A DNA stretch of 47,875 bases, taken from positions 1-47,875 of the forward strand of contig DASSEX010000026.1 of assembly GCA_035695045.1 (NCBI GenBank), written 5' to 3'. The translations under genes were made by a program, and so were the position numbers. The DNA comes from DASSKP01 sp035695045 (GTDB lineage: Bacteria > Actinomycetota > Actinomycetes > JAFAQI01). Below are positions 34,123 to 43,348 of the stretch, piece by piece. Within the stretch, counting starts at the first letter, position 1; every line of letters begins with the position of its first letter. Below the pieces are notes generated by a model. The model had not been told where the DNA came from. It did no database searches and saw only the letters and a list, made by a program, of their open reading frames with translations.

Positions 34123-34983
34123 CGGCACGGTCGGCGGATCGTCCGGATAGGCGACGAACTCCCTCACCGCGCACTCCATGTAGGCCCTCATCGCGGCGCG
34201 GAACTCGGTGTCCGCAGGCAGGGTCGCGTCGTCCATCGCGGCGACGAAGCACTCGACGAATCGCCGTGCGAGGTCATCCATGTCGCCGTGACCCGAGTGC
34301 ATCGCGAGCAATGTCGTCTGGTCGCCTGCGCATTCCTGCGAGTACGCCGGGGGACCGCCCAGCACCTCACCCCAGTACGCCGCCAAGCGCTCCACATGTT
34401 GCGGATGCTGTCCGGGATGCGAGAACGGATGGTTCAGCTCCGGATCCGCCAGGCACCGCGTGTGGTGGGCCTCCGCCAGGCGGAGCATCGCCTGCGCCCC
34501 GCCGGCGAAGTCGAACAGCGAGGGTCGCAGCAGCCTTCGTGCCGACGCGCAGAACACTTCGACCGCTGCCTCGTCCGGTGGCTCCCCTTCCGCGAACATG
34601 GCGGTCTGCAGGGCCGGACCGTAGGCGCCGCTGTGCGCGTCGATCGTCTCGGTTGTCGCCGGCTGAACGACGAAGTGCACGTGGCCGGCCAGACGTCCTG
34701 CGTGCGACCACAGGCATACGTACACCTGCTCCGGTTCGACCAGCTGCTGTACGACGCCGGCGACTCGGGTCAGCAACGGACCGAGCTCCGCGGACTCGTC
34801 CGGTGAGAGGTCAGCGACGGAGCTCACGTGCCGCAACGGCTTGACGAGCAGGGTGCCGACGCCGAGCGGTCCGACACAGTGCTCGACCCGCCATGACGCG
34901 CTCTCGTGGACGACTCCGCCGGGCAGCGGCTGACGTCCGCTGGTCAGGTCACACGCGAGACACCCGGTCAGGTCCGACGTCAC
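34060..34983 (-). CDS. HIT-domain protein fused to group II truncated hemoglobin
   Basis: A 307-residue two-domain protein. Residues 1-150 are a HIT-family domain: zinc-type CLAC (8-11), GTLLVKPLRHVSSVADL and the HIT motif GHVHFVVQP with His101 and His103 kept but the third His replaced by Val105. The HIT family hydrolyses or transfers nucleotidyl groups. Residues 155-300 match group II truncated globins: FAGGAQAMLRLAEAHH, DPELNHPFSHPGQHPQH, LAAYWGEVLGGPPAYS, LLAMHSGHGDMDDLARRF with probable heme-ligand His229 or His232, and IPRWSWDG. The GTG start overlaps the stop of the upstream VOC gene (GTGA). The 3' end overlaps the RyR gene by 63 bases. I know both halves as separate proteins; the fusion is unusual. 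Confidence 0.88.
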   Translation of the reverse strand: MTSDLTGCLACDLTSGRQPLPGGVVHESASWRVEHCVGPLGVGTLLVKPLRHVSSVADLSPDESAELGPLLTRVAGVVQQLVEPEQVYVCLWSHAGRLAGHVHFVVQPATTETIDAHSGAYGPALQTAMFAEGEPPDEAAVEVFCASARRLLRPSLFDFAGGAQAMLRLAEAHHTRCLADPELNHPFSHPGQHPQHVERLAAYWGEVLGGPPAYSQECAGDQTTLLAMHSGHGDMDDLARRFVECFVAAMDDATLPADTEFRAAMRAYMECAVREFVAYPDDPPTVPSGLAIPRWSWDGAAGPIRTP

Positions 34984-35354
34984 GACGGCGACCGATGCTG
35001 ATCCCAGCCCGGACGGAGCAGGCAGAACTCATTGCCCTCCGGGTCGCGGAAGACCGTGAACACGTCGCCGTCGTACACGTCGGTCGCGCGAGCAGCGCCG
35101 AGAGCTTCGGTCGTCGCAATCGCGGCGTCGTAGTCCGTCGTCGCCAGGTCGAGGTGCATCCGGTTCTTCACGGTCTTCGGCTCGGGCACGCGGATGAAGT
35201 CGAGCCGCGGCCAGCCCGGAAGATGCAACGTCGCATCTCCGTCGTCGTCGTACACGATCTCGCCGCCGACCAGCTGCTGCCACCACTGCGCCAACGTGGC
35301 CGGCTCCGCGCAGTCGAACACCACGCACGCCAGCCCGTCGATCGGCGCCGCCAA
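34980..35354 (-). CDS. VOC (glyoxalase/bleomycin resistance-like) family protein
   Basis: A 124-residue single VOC unit pair. The likely start is TTG at 35354, with GAAGG about 10 bases upstream; no better start is seen. Typical segments are GLACVVFDCAEPATLAQWWQ at the N-terminus, GWPRLDFIRVPEPK, NRMHLDLATTDYDAAI with the metal-position His, and DPEGNEFCLL with the metal Glu. Substrate is unknown. It is the upstream partner of the HIT-globin gene, with a 4-base overlap, and follows the PPOX gene by 6 bases in a compact minus-strand cluster. Confidence 0.85.
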   Translation of the reverse strand: MAAPIDGLACVVFDCAEPATLAQWWQQLVGGEIVYDDDGDATLHLPGWPRLDFIRVPEPKTVKNRMHLDLATTDYDAAIATTEALGAARATDVYDGDVFTVFRDPEGNEFCLLRPGWDQHRSPS

Positions 35355-35360
35355 CAGACG

Positions 35361-35771
35361 TCAGCCTTCGACGTCCGGCCCGGCGCGCGTGAGGTCGAGC
35401 CGGATCAGCACGCGATGCTCCTTCTCCATCGCGGCCCGGTAGTCGTCCCAGTCGGGATGCTCGCCGGCTATCGACCGGTAGTAGTCGACGAGCCCGTCCA
35501 TCGCCTCGGGCAGCGACACCACGTCGACCGATCCCTCGACCTGCACGAAGCCGCCATAGAACGCGTCGGGGAAGACGCACAGCCAGGCCCGTGGTTCCCG
35601 TCGTACGTTCTTCACCTTGACGGCCGTCTCGCGGCTCGAGACGACGACCCGGCCGTCACCGTCGACGGTGCAGGCGACCGGCGACATCTGTGGCGTTCCG
35701 TCGCGACGCATCGTCGCGAGGACGGCGTGGTGGTTCGAGCGGAGGTAGTCGCGGGCCTCGTCGAGGTCCAC
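35361..35771 (-). CDS. PPOX-class (pyridoxamine 5'-phosphate oxidase-like) F420/FMN-dependent protein
   Basis: A 136-residue split-barrel flavoprotein of the actinobacterial PPOX/F420 type. Visible motifs are YLRSNHHAVLATMRRDGTPQ, SPVACTVDGDGRVVVSSRE, AVKVKNVRREPRAWLCVF, GGFVQVEGSVDVV and the end EHRVLIRLDLTRAG. The GTG at 35771 begins VDLDEARDYL. Related proteins bind F420, FMN or heme-type ligands; the substrate is unknown. It sits between DUF4287 (3 bases upstream) and the VOC gene. Confidence 0.88.
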   Translation of the reverse strand: MDLDEARDYLRSNHHAVLATMRRDGTPQMSPVACTVDGDGRVVVSSRETAVKVKNVRREPRAWLCVFPDAFYGGFVQVEGSVDVVSLPEAMDGLVDYYRSIAGEHPDWDDYRAAMEKEHRVLIRLDLTRAGPDVEG

Positions 35772-35774
35772 GCG

Positions 35775-36002
35775 TCAGCTGCGAGCGGCGGCGCGGCGCT
35801 TGTCGTGCTCGTGCACGATCGCGCGGGCGTAGCCGTGCGGCAGCCCGTGCTCGTCGGCGAGCCAGTTCACCCGTTCCTCGAAGCGGAGCAGGGCGGGTCC
35901 GTCGTTGAGACAGGACAGCCAGGACGGCAGGTCGCGGCCCGTCACCTCGGGGATCCGCGCCAGCAGCGACTGGTGGGTCTCCGCGGAGTGGGGCATCGAC
36001 AT
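35775..36002 (-). CDS. DUF4287 domain-containing small protein
   Basis: A 75-residue protein. The start at 36002 has AGGAGG 7 bases upstream, so the longer open frame to 36077 is not used. The DUF4287 core is HQSLLARIPEVTGRDLPSW followed by a helical part (RFEERVNWLADEHGLPHGYA) and a basic end (HDKRRAAARS). Function is unknown. It heads the minus-strand cluster DUF4287, PPOX, VOC, HIT-globin. Confidence 0.85.
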   Translation of the reverse strand: MSMPHSAETHQSLLARIPEVTGRDLPSWLSCLNDGPALLRFEERVNWLADEHGLPHGYARAIVHEHDKRRAAARS

Positions 36003-36108
36003 TTGGCGCCTCCTGGCGGCGGTTCCGGGGCTGATCAGCACAGCCTGCCTCAGTGTCTCATTGCCGACAAGACCCATGCGGCCGAAACGTCCCTAGTCTG
36101 GCCACCGG

Positions 36109-36402
36109 ATGACCCCCGACGACGAGCGCAGCGCCGCCGAGGCCGACCTGGCTCGGCTCGTACGGCGCCTGCGCGGCTTCAGCCGTCGCGCCTGGAGCCA
36201 GCATGCGGTCGAGGAGCGGGTGCGCGCGCTGGCCTCGGCGCTCGTCGTCATCGGCGGGGAGGGTCACCGGCTGCCCGACGACCTTCCGACGCATGCGCTC
36301 GCGGACGTCATCGCGGTCGTCGGTCACGACGCCCTGAACGTCGAAGGAGCAGCGCCCGCGGTGCGGGCACTGCTCCTCGATGCTCTCGACGCGACGCGCT
36401 AG
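36109..36402 (+). CDS. Hypothetical protein, mostly helical
   Basis: A 97-residue protein I do not recognise. The ATG at 36109 lies 10 bases after TAGTCT (36094-36099), a -10-like box, so the mRNA may be leaderless or nearly so. Third codon positions are strongly G/C, supporting coding. The N-terminal half is charged and helical (SAAEADLARLVRRLRGFSRR), the rest amphipathic (ALASALVVIGGEGHRLPDD). No Cys, signal or membrane span is seen. Confidence 0.65.
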   Translation: MTPDDERSAAEADLARLVRRLRGFSRRAWSQHAVEERVRALASALVVIGGEGHRLPDDLPTHALADVIAVVGHDALNVEGAAPAVRALLLDALDATR

Positions 36403-36455
36403 CCCAGCAATCGCCAGATGTCGGCCCTCTATGGCCGCTATTTGGCGATTGGGCT
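36401..36455. terminator. Bidirectional hairpin between convergent genes
   Basis: AGCCC and AATCGCCA on the left (36401-36416) pair with TGGCGATT and GGGCT on the right (36443-36455), separated by a short bulge; an inner GGCC/GGCC pair extends the stem. It fills the gap between the stops of the hypothetical gene and the thiolase gene, so it can end both. Confidence 0.6.
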
Positions 36456-36459
36456 TGGT

Positions 36460-37686
36460 CTAGCTGAGGCGCTCGATCACCATGGCCATGCCCTGGCCAC
36501 CACCGACGCACATCGTCTCGAGACCGAACGTCTTGTCGTGGTACTGCAGCGAGTTGATGAGTGTCGTTGTGATGCGCGCGCCGGTCATGCCGAACGGGTG
36601 ACCGACCGCGATCGCGCCGCCGTTGACGTTGAGCTTGTCGCCGAACGGGTCGATGCCGATGGCCCGTGCCGAGGGGATCACCTGCGCGGCGAAGGCTTCG
36701 TTGATCTCGACGAGGTCGATGTCGTCGATCGACATGTTGGCGAGCGCGAGAGCGCGCTTGGTCGCCTCGATCGGGCCGAGGCCCATGATCTCCGGCGACA
36801 GAGCCGACACACCGGTCGAGACGATGCGCGCGAGCGGCGTGAGCCCGAGCGCCTTCGCCTTCTCGTCGCTCATGATGACGACAGCCGCGGCGCCGTCGTT
36901 GAGCGGACAGCAGTTGCCCGCCGTCACGGTGCCGTCGGGACGGAACACGGGCTTCAGCTGCGAGACGCCCTCGATCGTCACGCCGGCGCGCGGGCCGTCG
37001 TCCTTGGCGACCTCGGTGCCGTCCGGCTTGGTCACGGGGATGATCTCCCGCTCCCAGAACCCGTTGGCGATGGCCTTCTCCGCAAGGTTCTGCGAGCGCA
37101 CGCCGAACTCGTCCTGCTCCTCGCGCGAGACGCCTTCCATCTGCGCGACGTTCTCGGCGGTCTGGCCCATCGCGATGTAGACGTCGGGGATGTCGCCGCC
37201 CTCGCGGGGGTCGGTCCACTTCGGCGCGCCGGCCTCACCGAGCTTGGCGGAGTGGGCCTGGCGGTCGGCGAACACCGGGTTGGTGGTCTCCGGCAGCGAG
37301 TCGCTGTTGCCCTTGACGAACCGGCTGACCATCTCGACACCGGCGCTGATGAACGCGTCGCCCTCGCCCGCCTTGATCGCGTGGAAGGCCATCCGCGTGG
37401 ACTGCAGCGACGAGGAGCAGTACCGCGTGATCGTCGTACCCGGAAGTGTGTCGTGGCCGAGAAGCACGGCGACGACGCGCGCCATGTTGTAGCCCTGCTC
37501 GCCACCCGGAAGACCGCAACCCAGGATCAGGTCGTTGATGTCCTTCGGGTCGAGCGCCGGCACCTTGTCCAACGCCGCCTTGATGATGGTCGCGGCCAGG
37601 TCGTCGGGACGGAAGTCGACGAGCGACCCCTTGAACGCGCGTCCGATCGGCGAGCGTGCGGTGGAAACGATGACGGCTTCAGGCAT
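36460..37686 (-). CDS. Acetyl-CoA C-acetyltransferase (thiolase)
   Basis: A 408-residue thiolase acting in fatty-acid beta-oxidation or acetoacetyl-CoA formation. Catalytic residues are visible: nucleophile Cys90 in TRYCSSSLQS, NEAFAAQ, the His in GGAIAVGHPFGMTGAR, and the acid Cys in MCVGGGQGMAMV. The length is normal and ATG 37686 has GAGGAG about 6 bases upstream. It is divergent from cbs with only 43 bases between the starts. No hydratase or dehydrogenase partner is adjacent, so chain-length preference cannot be told. Confidence 0.94.
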   Translation of the reverse strand: MPEAVIVSTARSPIGRAFKGSLVDFRPDDLAATIIKAALDKVPALDPKDINDLILGCGLPGGEQGYNMARVVAVLLGHDTLPGTTITRYCSSSLQSTRMAFHAIKAGEGDAFISAGVEMVSRFVKGNSDSLPETTNPVFADRQAHSAKLGEAGAPKWTDPREGGDIPDVYIAMGQTAENVAQMEGVSREEQDEFGVRSQNLAEKAIANGFWEREIIPVTKPDGTEVAKDDGPRAGVTIEGVSQLKPVFRPDGTVTAGNCCPLNDGAAAVVIMSDEKAKALGLTPLARIVSTGVSALSPEIMGLGPIEATKRALALANMSIDDIDLVEINEAFAAQVIPSARAIGIDPFGDKLNVNGGAIAVGHPFGMTGARITTTLINSLQYHDKTFGLETMCVGGGQGMAMVIERLS

Positions 37687-37729
37687 GACGGCTCCTCACT
37701 CCAGGTCCAATCAAGATACGTTCCCGGCT

Positions 37730-39100
<1,371 letters not shown>

Positions 39101-39801
39101 ACATCCGCTCCGCGTCGGGGGCGTTGTCGCCGTAGACCGTCGTCAGCGAGCTGCCGAGCAAGGCGTCGAACAGCGAGCGGTAGTGCTGCATCGCCTGGCG
39201 GAGGTCCTCTGTCGTCGCGTTGCCGGCCTGGCTGCGCGCCTCGATGTCGCTCGCAGCGCGGTAACGGTCGACGATGTCCGAGTGGTCGACGGAGAGCATC
39301 GACTCGCGTTCGTCGGCATCGGTGGTCGGGTAGCCGCGCTCCCGCATGACGGTCGTCACCAGCTGCTGTGCTTCGCGGACTGCCTCTGCGGGCGCGTCGA
39401 CGAACCGCTGCTGCACGAGTGTCCACTGCTCCTGGTAGCGGGAGGCAGCAGCCGGCGTCAGCTCGCGGATGTCGAGCTGGTCGCGCTGGGCCGCGCGGTC
39501 CCGAAGCTCGCGGTGCGCTTCGCGCTTGTTGTCGGTGAGGTCGATCGTCCTGTCGTACTCCGGGCCGAACCGGTCCTGCAGCGCGCGCCGGCGGCGACTC
39601 TGGACGACGGCCAGGGCGATGGCCGCGATGACGACGAGGGCCGCGACGATGATGACGATCGTGAGGGCCGTTCCGGACATTCTGTTTCCTCCTTCGGCCG
39701 GACTGGGGCTCGGCCTTTCCTGAAGGTGTGCCCAGGCTGTCCCTTGCCCGGCGGTGAGGATGGTGTCCCGAACGCCATTCGCCTCGCGGCCACCCGGGCA
39801 T

Positions 39802-39807
39802 AGCCTG
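39802..39807 (+). promoter_or_regulatory. Putative metB -10 box, leaderless start
   Basis: TAGCCT lies only 5 bases before the metB GTG at 39813, so transcription would begin at or next to the start codon, as in the leaderless mRNAs common in actinobacteria. No ribosome binding site is seen ahead of the GTG, which fits. No clear -35. Confidence 0.4.
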
Positions 39808-39812
39808 AGCGC

Positions 39813-40934
39813 GTGAGCGAGTTCGAGACGCGAGCCATCCACGCCGGCCAGGAGCCCGACCCGCTCACCGGCGCTGTCGTGCCGGCGATCTACCAGGTGT
39901 CGACGTACAAGCAGGACGGCGTCGGCGGCCTGCGCAGCGGTTACGAGTACAGCCGCAGCGCCAACCCGACGCGCACCGCACTGGAGTCATGTCTCGCGTC
40001 GATCGAAGGCGGCGCGCGCGGCCTTGCCTTCGCGAGCGGTCTCGCTGCCGAGGACACGCTGCTGCGGACGATCTGCAAGCCCGGCGACCACGCCATCATC
40101 CCGGGCGACGCCTACGGCGGCACCTACCGCTTGTTCGCGCGCGTGCTCGAACGCTGGGGCCTCGAGTTCACTCCGGTCGCGCAGCAGGACCTCGCCGGCG
40201 TCCGTGCCGCGGTGCGCGACAACACCACGGTCGTCTGGTGTGAGACACCGACCAACCCTCTCCTCAACGTCGCGGACATCGCGGCGCTGGCAGGTGTCGC
40301 CCGCGAGGCCGGCGCCCGCCTGGTCGTCGACAACACGTTCGCGTCGCCGTACCTGCAGCAGCCCCTCGACCTCGGTGCGGACGTCGTCGTCCACTCCACG
40401 ACCAAGTACCTCGGCGGGCACAGTGACGTCGTCGGCGGCGCGCTGGTCGCGGCTGACGAACAGCTCGGCGAGGAGCTCAGCTACCACCAGAACGCCATGG
40501 GCGCGGTCGCCGGCGCGTTCGACGCCTGGCTCGTCCTGCGCGGCATCAAGACGCTGGCCGTCCGCATGGACCGCCACTGCGACAACGCCGAGCGGATCGC
40601 TGCGTATCTCCGCGGCCGCGACGACGTCGTCGAGGTGCGCTACCCCGACAGCGACGAGGTCGCGCGCAAGCAGATGAAGAGGTACGGCGGCATGGTCTCC
40701 TTCCGCGTCCGCGGCGGGGAAGAGCAAGCGCTGGAGATCTGCCGGCGGACCAACGTGTTCACGCTCGCCGAGTCACTCGGAGGTGTCGAGTCGCTCATCG
40801 AGCACCCCGGGCGCATGACCCATGCCAGCGCTGCGGGCTCCCCGCTGGAGGTTCCCGGCGACCTCGTCCGTCTGTCGGTCGGCATCGAGAACGTCGACGA
40901 CCTGCTCGCCGACCTTCGAGCCGCCTTCGCCTGA
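39813..40934 (+). CDS. metB: Cystathionine gamma-synthase (or gamma-lyase) MetB
   Basis: PLP enzyme of the Cys/Met metabolism family; makes cystathionine from activated homoserine and cysteine, or cleaves it. The 373 residues show ETRAIHAGQEPDPLTGAVVP, YEYSRSANPTRTALE, FASGLAAEDTLL, ETPTNPLLNVADI and PLP Lys198 in HSTTKYLGGHSDVVGG. The C-terminus ends LSVGIENVDDLLADL. Being close to cbs suggests reverse or forward transsulfuration; synthase and lyase cannot be told apart by eye. Its last 162 bases overlap the convergent MFS gene. Confidence 0.93.
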   Translation: MSEFETRAIHAGQEPDPLTGAVVPAIYQVSTYKQDGVGGLRSGYEYSRSANPTRTALESCLASIEGGARGLAFASGLAAEDTLLRTICKPGDHAIIPGDAYGGTYRLFARVLERWGLEFTPVAQQDLAGVRAAVRDNTTVVWCETPTNPLLNVADIAALAGVAREAGARLVVDNTFASPYLQQPLDLGADVVVHSTTKYLGGHSDVVGGALVAADEQLGEELSYHQNAMGAVAGAFDAWLVLRGIKTLAVRMDRHCDNAERIAAYLRGRDDVVEVRYPDSDEVARKQMKRYGGMVSFRVRGGEEQALEICRRTNVFTLAESLGGVESLIEHPGRMTHASAAGSPLEVPGDLVRLSVGIENVDDLLADLRAAFA

Positions 40935-42161
40935 GTGCCCGGCGGGCCGCTCGCCCGACTGCAGGGTGCCGTCCCCCGTGAGCTCGCGAGTCTCGGGCAT
41001 AGCCACGCCCGCCGCCACCGCCAGCGCGAGAACCACCGCCGTCAACCCGAACGCGTCCGAGTACGCGACGTCCGCGATCGCACCGGCGGCGACCGGTCCG
41101 ACGACGTTGGCGACGTCCGACGACATCGAGTAGGCCGCGAACACCGGCCCGCCACGACCCTCGACGACGTCGCCGACGATCGCCGCCGGCGCGACGTCGA
41201 GCAGACCCGAACCGAAGCCCAGGATCGCCATCGAGATCAGGAAACCGGGCAGCGACGACCACAGCGCCAGGACGACGAAGGCGGTCCCGGACAGCGAGCA
41301 GCCTGCGATGAGCACCGGCCGCCGGCCGACCCGGTCGGCGAACTTGCCGGCGGGTAGCAGCACGAGGCCGTTCACTCCGGCAACGCACCAGAAGCCGACA
41401 CCTGTCCACACGGGACTGCGATGGAGTACGTCGGCGACGAACAACGGGATGAGCGCGGCGCGGACGCCCATCGACGCCCATGCGTCCGCGAAGTTGGCCG
41501 CGAGCGCGGCGCGGAACGCCGGCATCCGCAGCGCGTCCGGCAGCGTCGTCCGGGTGGTCGCGACGGCGCTGCCCTTGTCCGCGAGCGGAGTCGAACGCAG
41601 CGCGACCATTGCGACCGCTCCGGCGACGGTGAGGGTGCCGGCGTAGATGAAGAACGGCAGCCGGATCGAGATGCTCGTGATGAAGCCGCCGAGACCGGGA
41701 CCGGCGATGCCGCCGAGCAGGAAGCCGCCCGACCAGAGTCCGACGGCGCGGGCACGTTGCGCGGTGGGCACGAGCCGGACGAGCACGGACATCGCGCTGA
41801 TGGAGAACATCGCGGACCCGACGCCGCCGGCGCCGCGCAGCACGAGCAGCTGCCAGTAGGACTGCGCGAGCCCCGCCAGCAGGCTGCTGACCGCGACGAT
41901 GCCGATGCCGGTCGCGAGCACCAGCCGCTCGCCGACCGAGTCGATCAGGCGGCCGGCAGGAAACGCGAACGCGATCCGGAGGAACGCGAACGCGCTGATG
42001 ACCGCAGCGGCCGCGGCCTTGCCGACGCCGAAGTCACGGGCGAAGACCGGCAGCGCGGGCGCGACGATGCCGAAGCCGAGCGCCACGAAGAACGCCACGA
42101 CCACCAGGACTCCGACCTCTCGCGGGAGGTCCGCGAGAGGCGAACGGGGCACGGTGCCCAT
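40773..42161 (-). CDS. MFS drug exporter-like transporter
   Basis: A 462-residue major facilitator with 12 hydrophobic segments, DHA1 type: VVVAFFVALGFGIVAPALPV, then RLIDSVGERLVLATG (motif A-like), GLWSGGFLLGGIAGPGLGGF (motif C-like), and GKFADRVGRRPVLIAG between segments 6 and 8. The last 75 residues after MPETRELTGDGT are polar and of low complexity; the final 54 are read from the strand opposite metB. The substrate is unknown. The start at 42161 (MGTVPRSPLADL) is the first plausible ATG. Confidence 0.88.
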   Translation of the reverse strand: MGTVPRSPLADLPREVGVLVVVAFFVALGFGIVAPALPVFARDFGVGKAAAAAVISAFAFLRIAFAFPAGRLIDSVGERLVLATGIGIVAVSSLLAGLAQSYWQLLVLRGAGGVGSAMFSISAMSVLVRLVPTAQRARAVGLWSGGFLLGGIAGPGLGGFITSISIRLPFFIYAGTLTVAGAVAMVALRSTPLADKGSAVATTRTTLPDALRMPAFRAALAANFADAWASMGVRAALIPLFVADVLHRSPVWTGVGFWCVAGVNGLVLLPAGKFADRVGRRPVLIAGCSLSGTAFVVLALWSSLPGFLISMAILGFGSGLLDVAPAAIVGDVVEGRGGPVFAAYSMSSDVANVVGPVAAGAIADVAYSDAFGLTAVVLALAVAAGVAMPETRELTGDGTLQSGERPAGHSGEGGSKVGEQVVDVLDADRQTDEVAGNLQRGARSAGMGHAPGVLDERLDTSE

Positions 42162-42260
42162 CCTCTCGCGCTGCGATCCAGCTCGCGGACGTGCCCGGCA
42201 GGGTTCCGGCGATCTACGTCGAACTCTCGGCAGTCACAGCCAGGCCCAGGTGGAGGGCAC

Positions 42261-43319
42261 GTGCGCAGGTTGGTCCAGCTCGCAGCGTTGGTCACGCTCG
42301 TCCTCTCGGGCGTGATGATCGCCGGATCGTTCACGGCCGCGGACGCGACTGCGACATCCAGCACCAAACCGGGCGTGCTGCAGGCGGCATGGTTCTGGCA
42401 GACCGCCTACGAGCAGGCCGCTCCTCCGGTTGCTGCCGGTCCGGCGCCCGCCAGCGAACCGTCCGGTGTCCCGGACGGCGACCTGCCGGTCGCCCACACG
42501 TCCGGTGACGGCAGCTCGAGCAAGATGACCGCGCTGGCGTTCGACGTGAGCGCTCTGCCGCCGGGCAGCGTCGTCAACTCCTTCACCTTCAGCGTGACCG
42601 TCGACAACAGCCCGCAGGCCGTCAACTCCAGCGCCGCCGCGGCTCCCGTCGTCGCGTGCCTTCCGACCCGCTTGTGGCCGGCGACGCTCGGCGGCGACTA
42701 CACCGACGAGCCGGCGGTCGACTGCACCAACAAGGTCAAGCCGAAGATCGACGGCAGCACCTACACCTTCGACATCACCTCGTTCGCCCAGAGCTGGGTC
42801 GACGACCAGAACTTCGGCGTCGCCCTCGTGAACGACCCGGACAACACCCAGACGCCGTTCCAGGTCGCCTTCACGGGTGCGAAGACGGTCAAGGCGACGA
42901 TGAGCGCGACACCCGCCGCGCCGGTCCCGACGACCCAGCAACCGGTCAGCTCCTCGGGTGGCACGACCGCGGCCGGCGGAGTGACCACAACCTCCGGCGC
43001 ATCCAGCGTCGCGCCGCCGACGGGGAGCGTGCCGCCGGACACGTCGGTCGCGACGACCGCAGACTCGGGTCAGGCGCCGCAGGTCGCGTCGTCGACGACG
43101 ACGCCTCAGCTGCGAGCGGTGGCGCACGTGAGCCCGGCTTCGTCGGCGCCCAGCCGTGGCTTCTGGATCGGCGCCGCCGCGTTCGCCCTCCTGATCCTGC
43201 TCATGTCCCTCGTCCTCGGTGACCAGCCGGTGGCCGCCCGCACCGGCGGCGGCAGCCGGCTCGACCGCGTCCTTCGCGGCGCTTCCCCGGACGGCTCAGC
43301 CCTCGCAACCCGTTCCTGA
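42261..43319 (+). CDS. Surface-anchored protein with DNRLRE-like domain
   Basis: A 352-residue exported protein. The GTG at 42261 has GGAGG 4 bases upstream and starts a signal peptide (VRRLVQLAALVTLVLSGVMI, cleavage after about residue 28). The beta domain has SSKMTALAFDVSALPPGSVV and YTFDITSFAQSWVDDQNFG, the signatures of DNRLRE-type surface domains. A long Thr/Ser/Pro stalk follows (about 215-295), then one membrane span near 299-319 (FWIGAAAFALLILLMSLVL) and a short basic tail. It would stand off the membrane through the wall. It lies 29 bases before the substrate-binding lipoprotein of the Liv-type transporter and may be co-transcribed. Confidence 0.83.
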   Translation: MRRLVQLAALVTLVLSGVMIAGSFTAADATATSSTKPGVLQAAWFWQTAYEQAAPPVAAGPAPASEPSGVPDGDLPVAHTSGDGSSSKMTALAFDVSALPPGSVVNSFTFSVTVDNSPQAVNSSAAAAPVVACLPTRLWPATLGGDYTDEPAVDCTNKVKPKIDGSTYTFDITSFAQSWVDDQNFGVALVNDPDNTQTPFQVAFTGAKTVKATMSATPAAPVPTTQQPVSSSGGTTAAGGVTTTSGASSVAPPTGSVPPDTSVATTADSGQAPQVASSTTTPQLRAVAHVSPASSAPSRGFWIGAAAFALLILLMSLVLGDQPVAARTGGGSRLDRVLRGASPDGSALATRS

Positions 43320-43348
43320 CTGCCCACCCCTCGAACCACGGAGACCCG

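Noticed and set aside
34123..34850. Plus-strand open frames (34266-34844, 34288-34806)
   Set aside because: They are shadows of the HIT-globin gene, which has clear family motifs on the minus strand.
41421..42260. Long N-terminal extension of the DNRLRE-like protein
   Set aside because: It is antisense to the MFS exporter; the GTG at 42261 has a ribosome binding site and a signal peptide follows.
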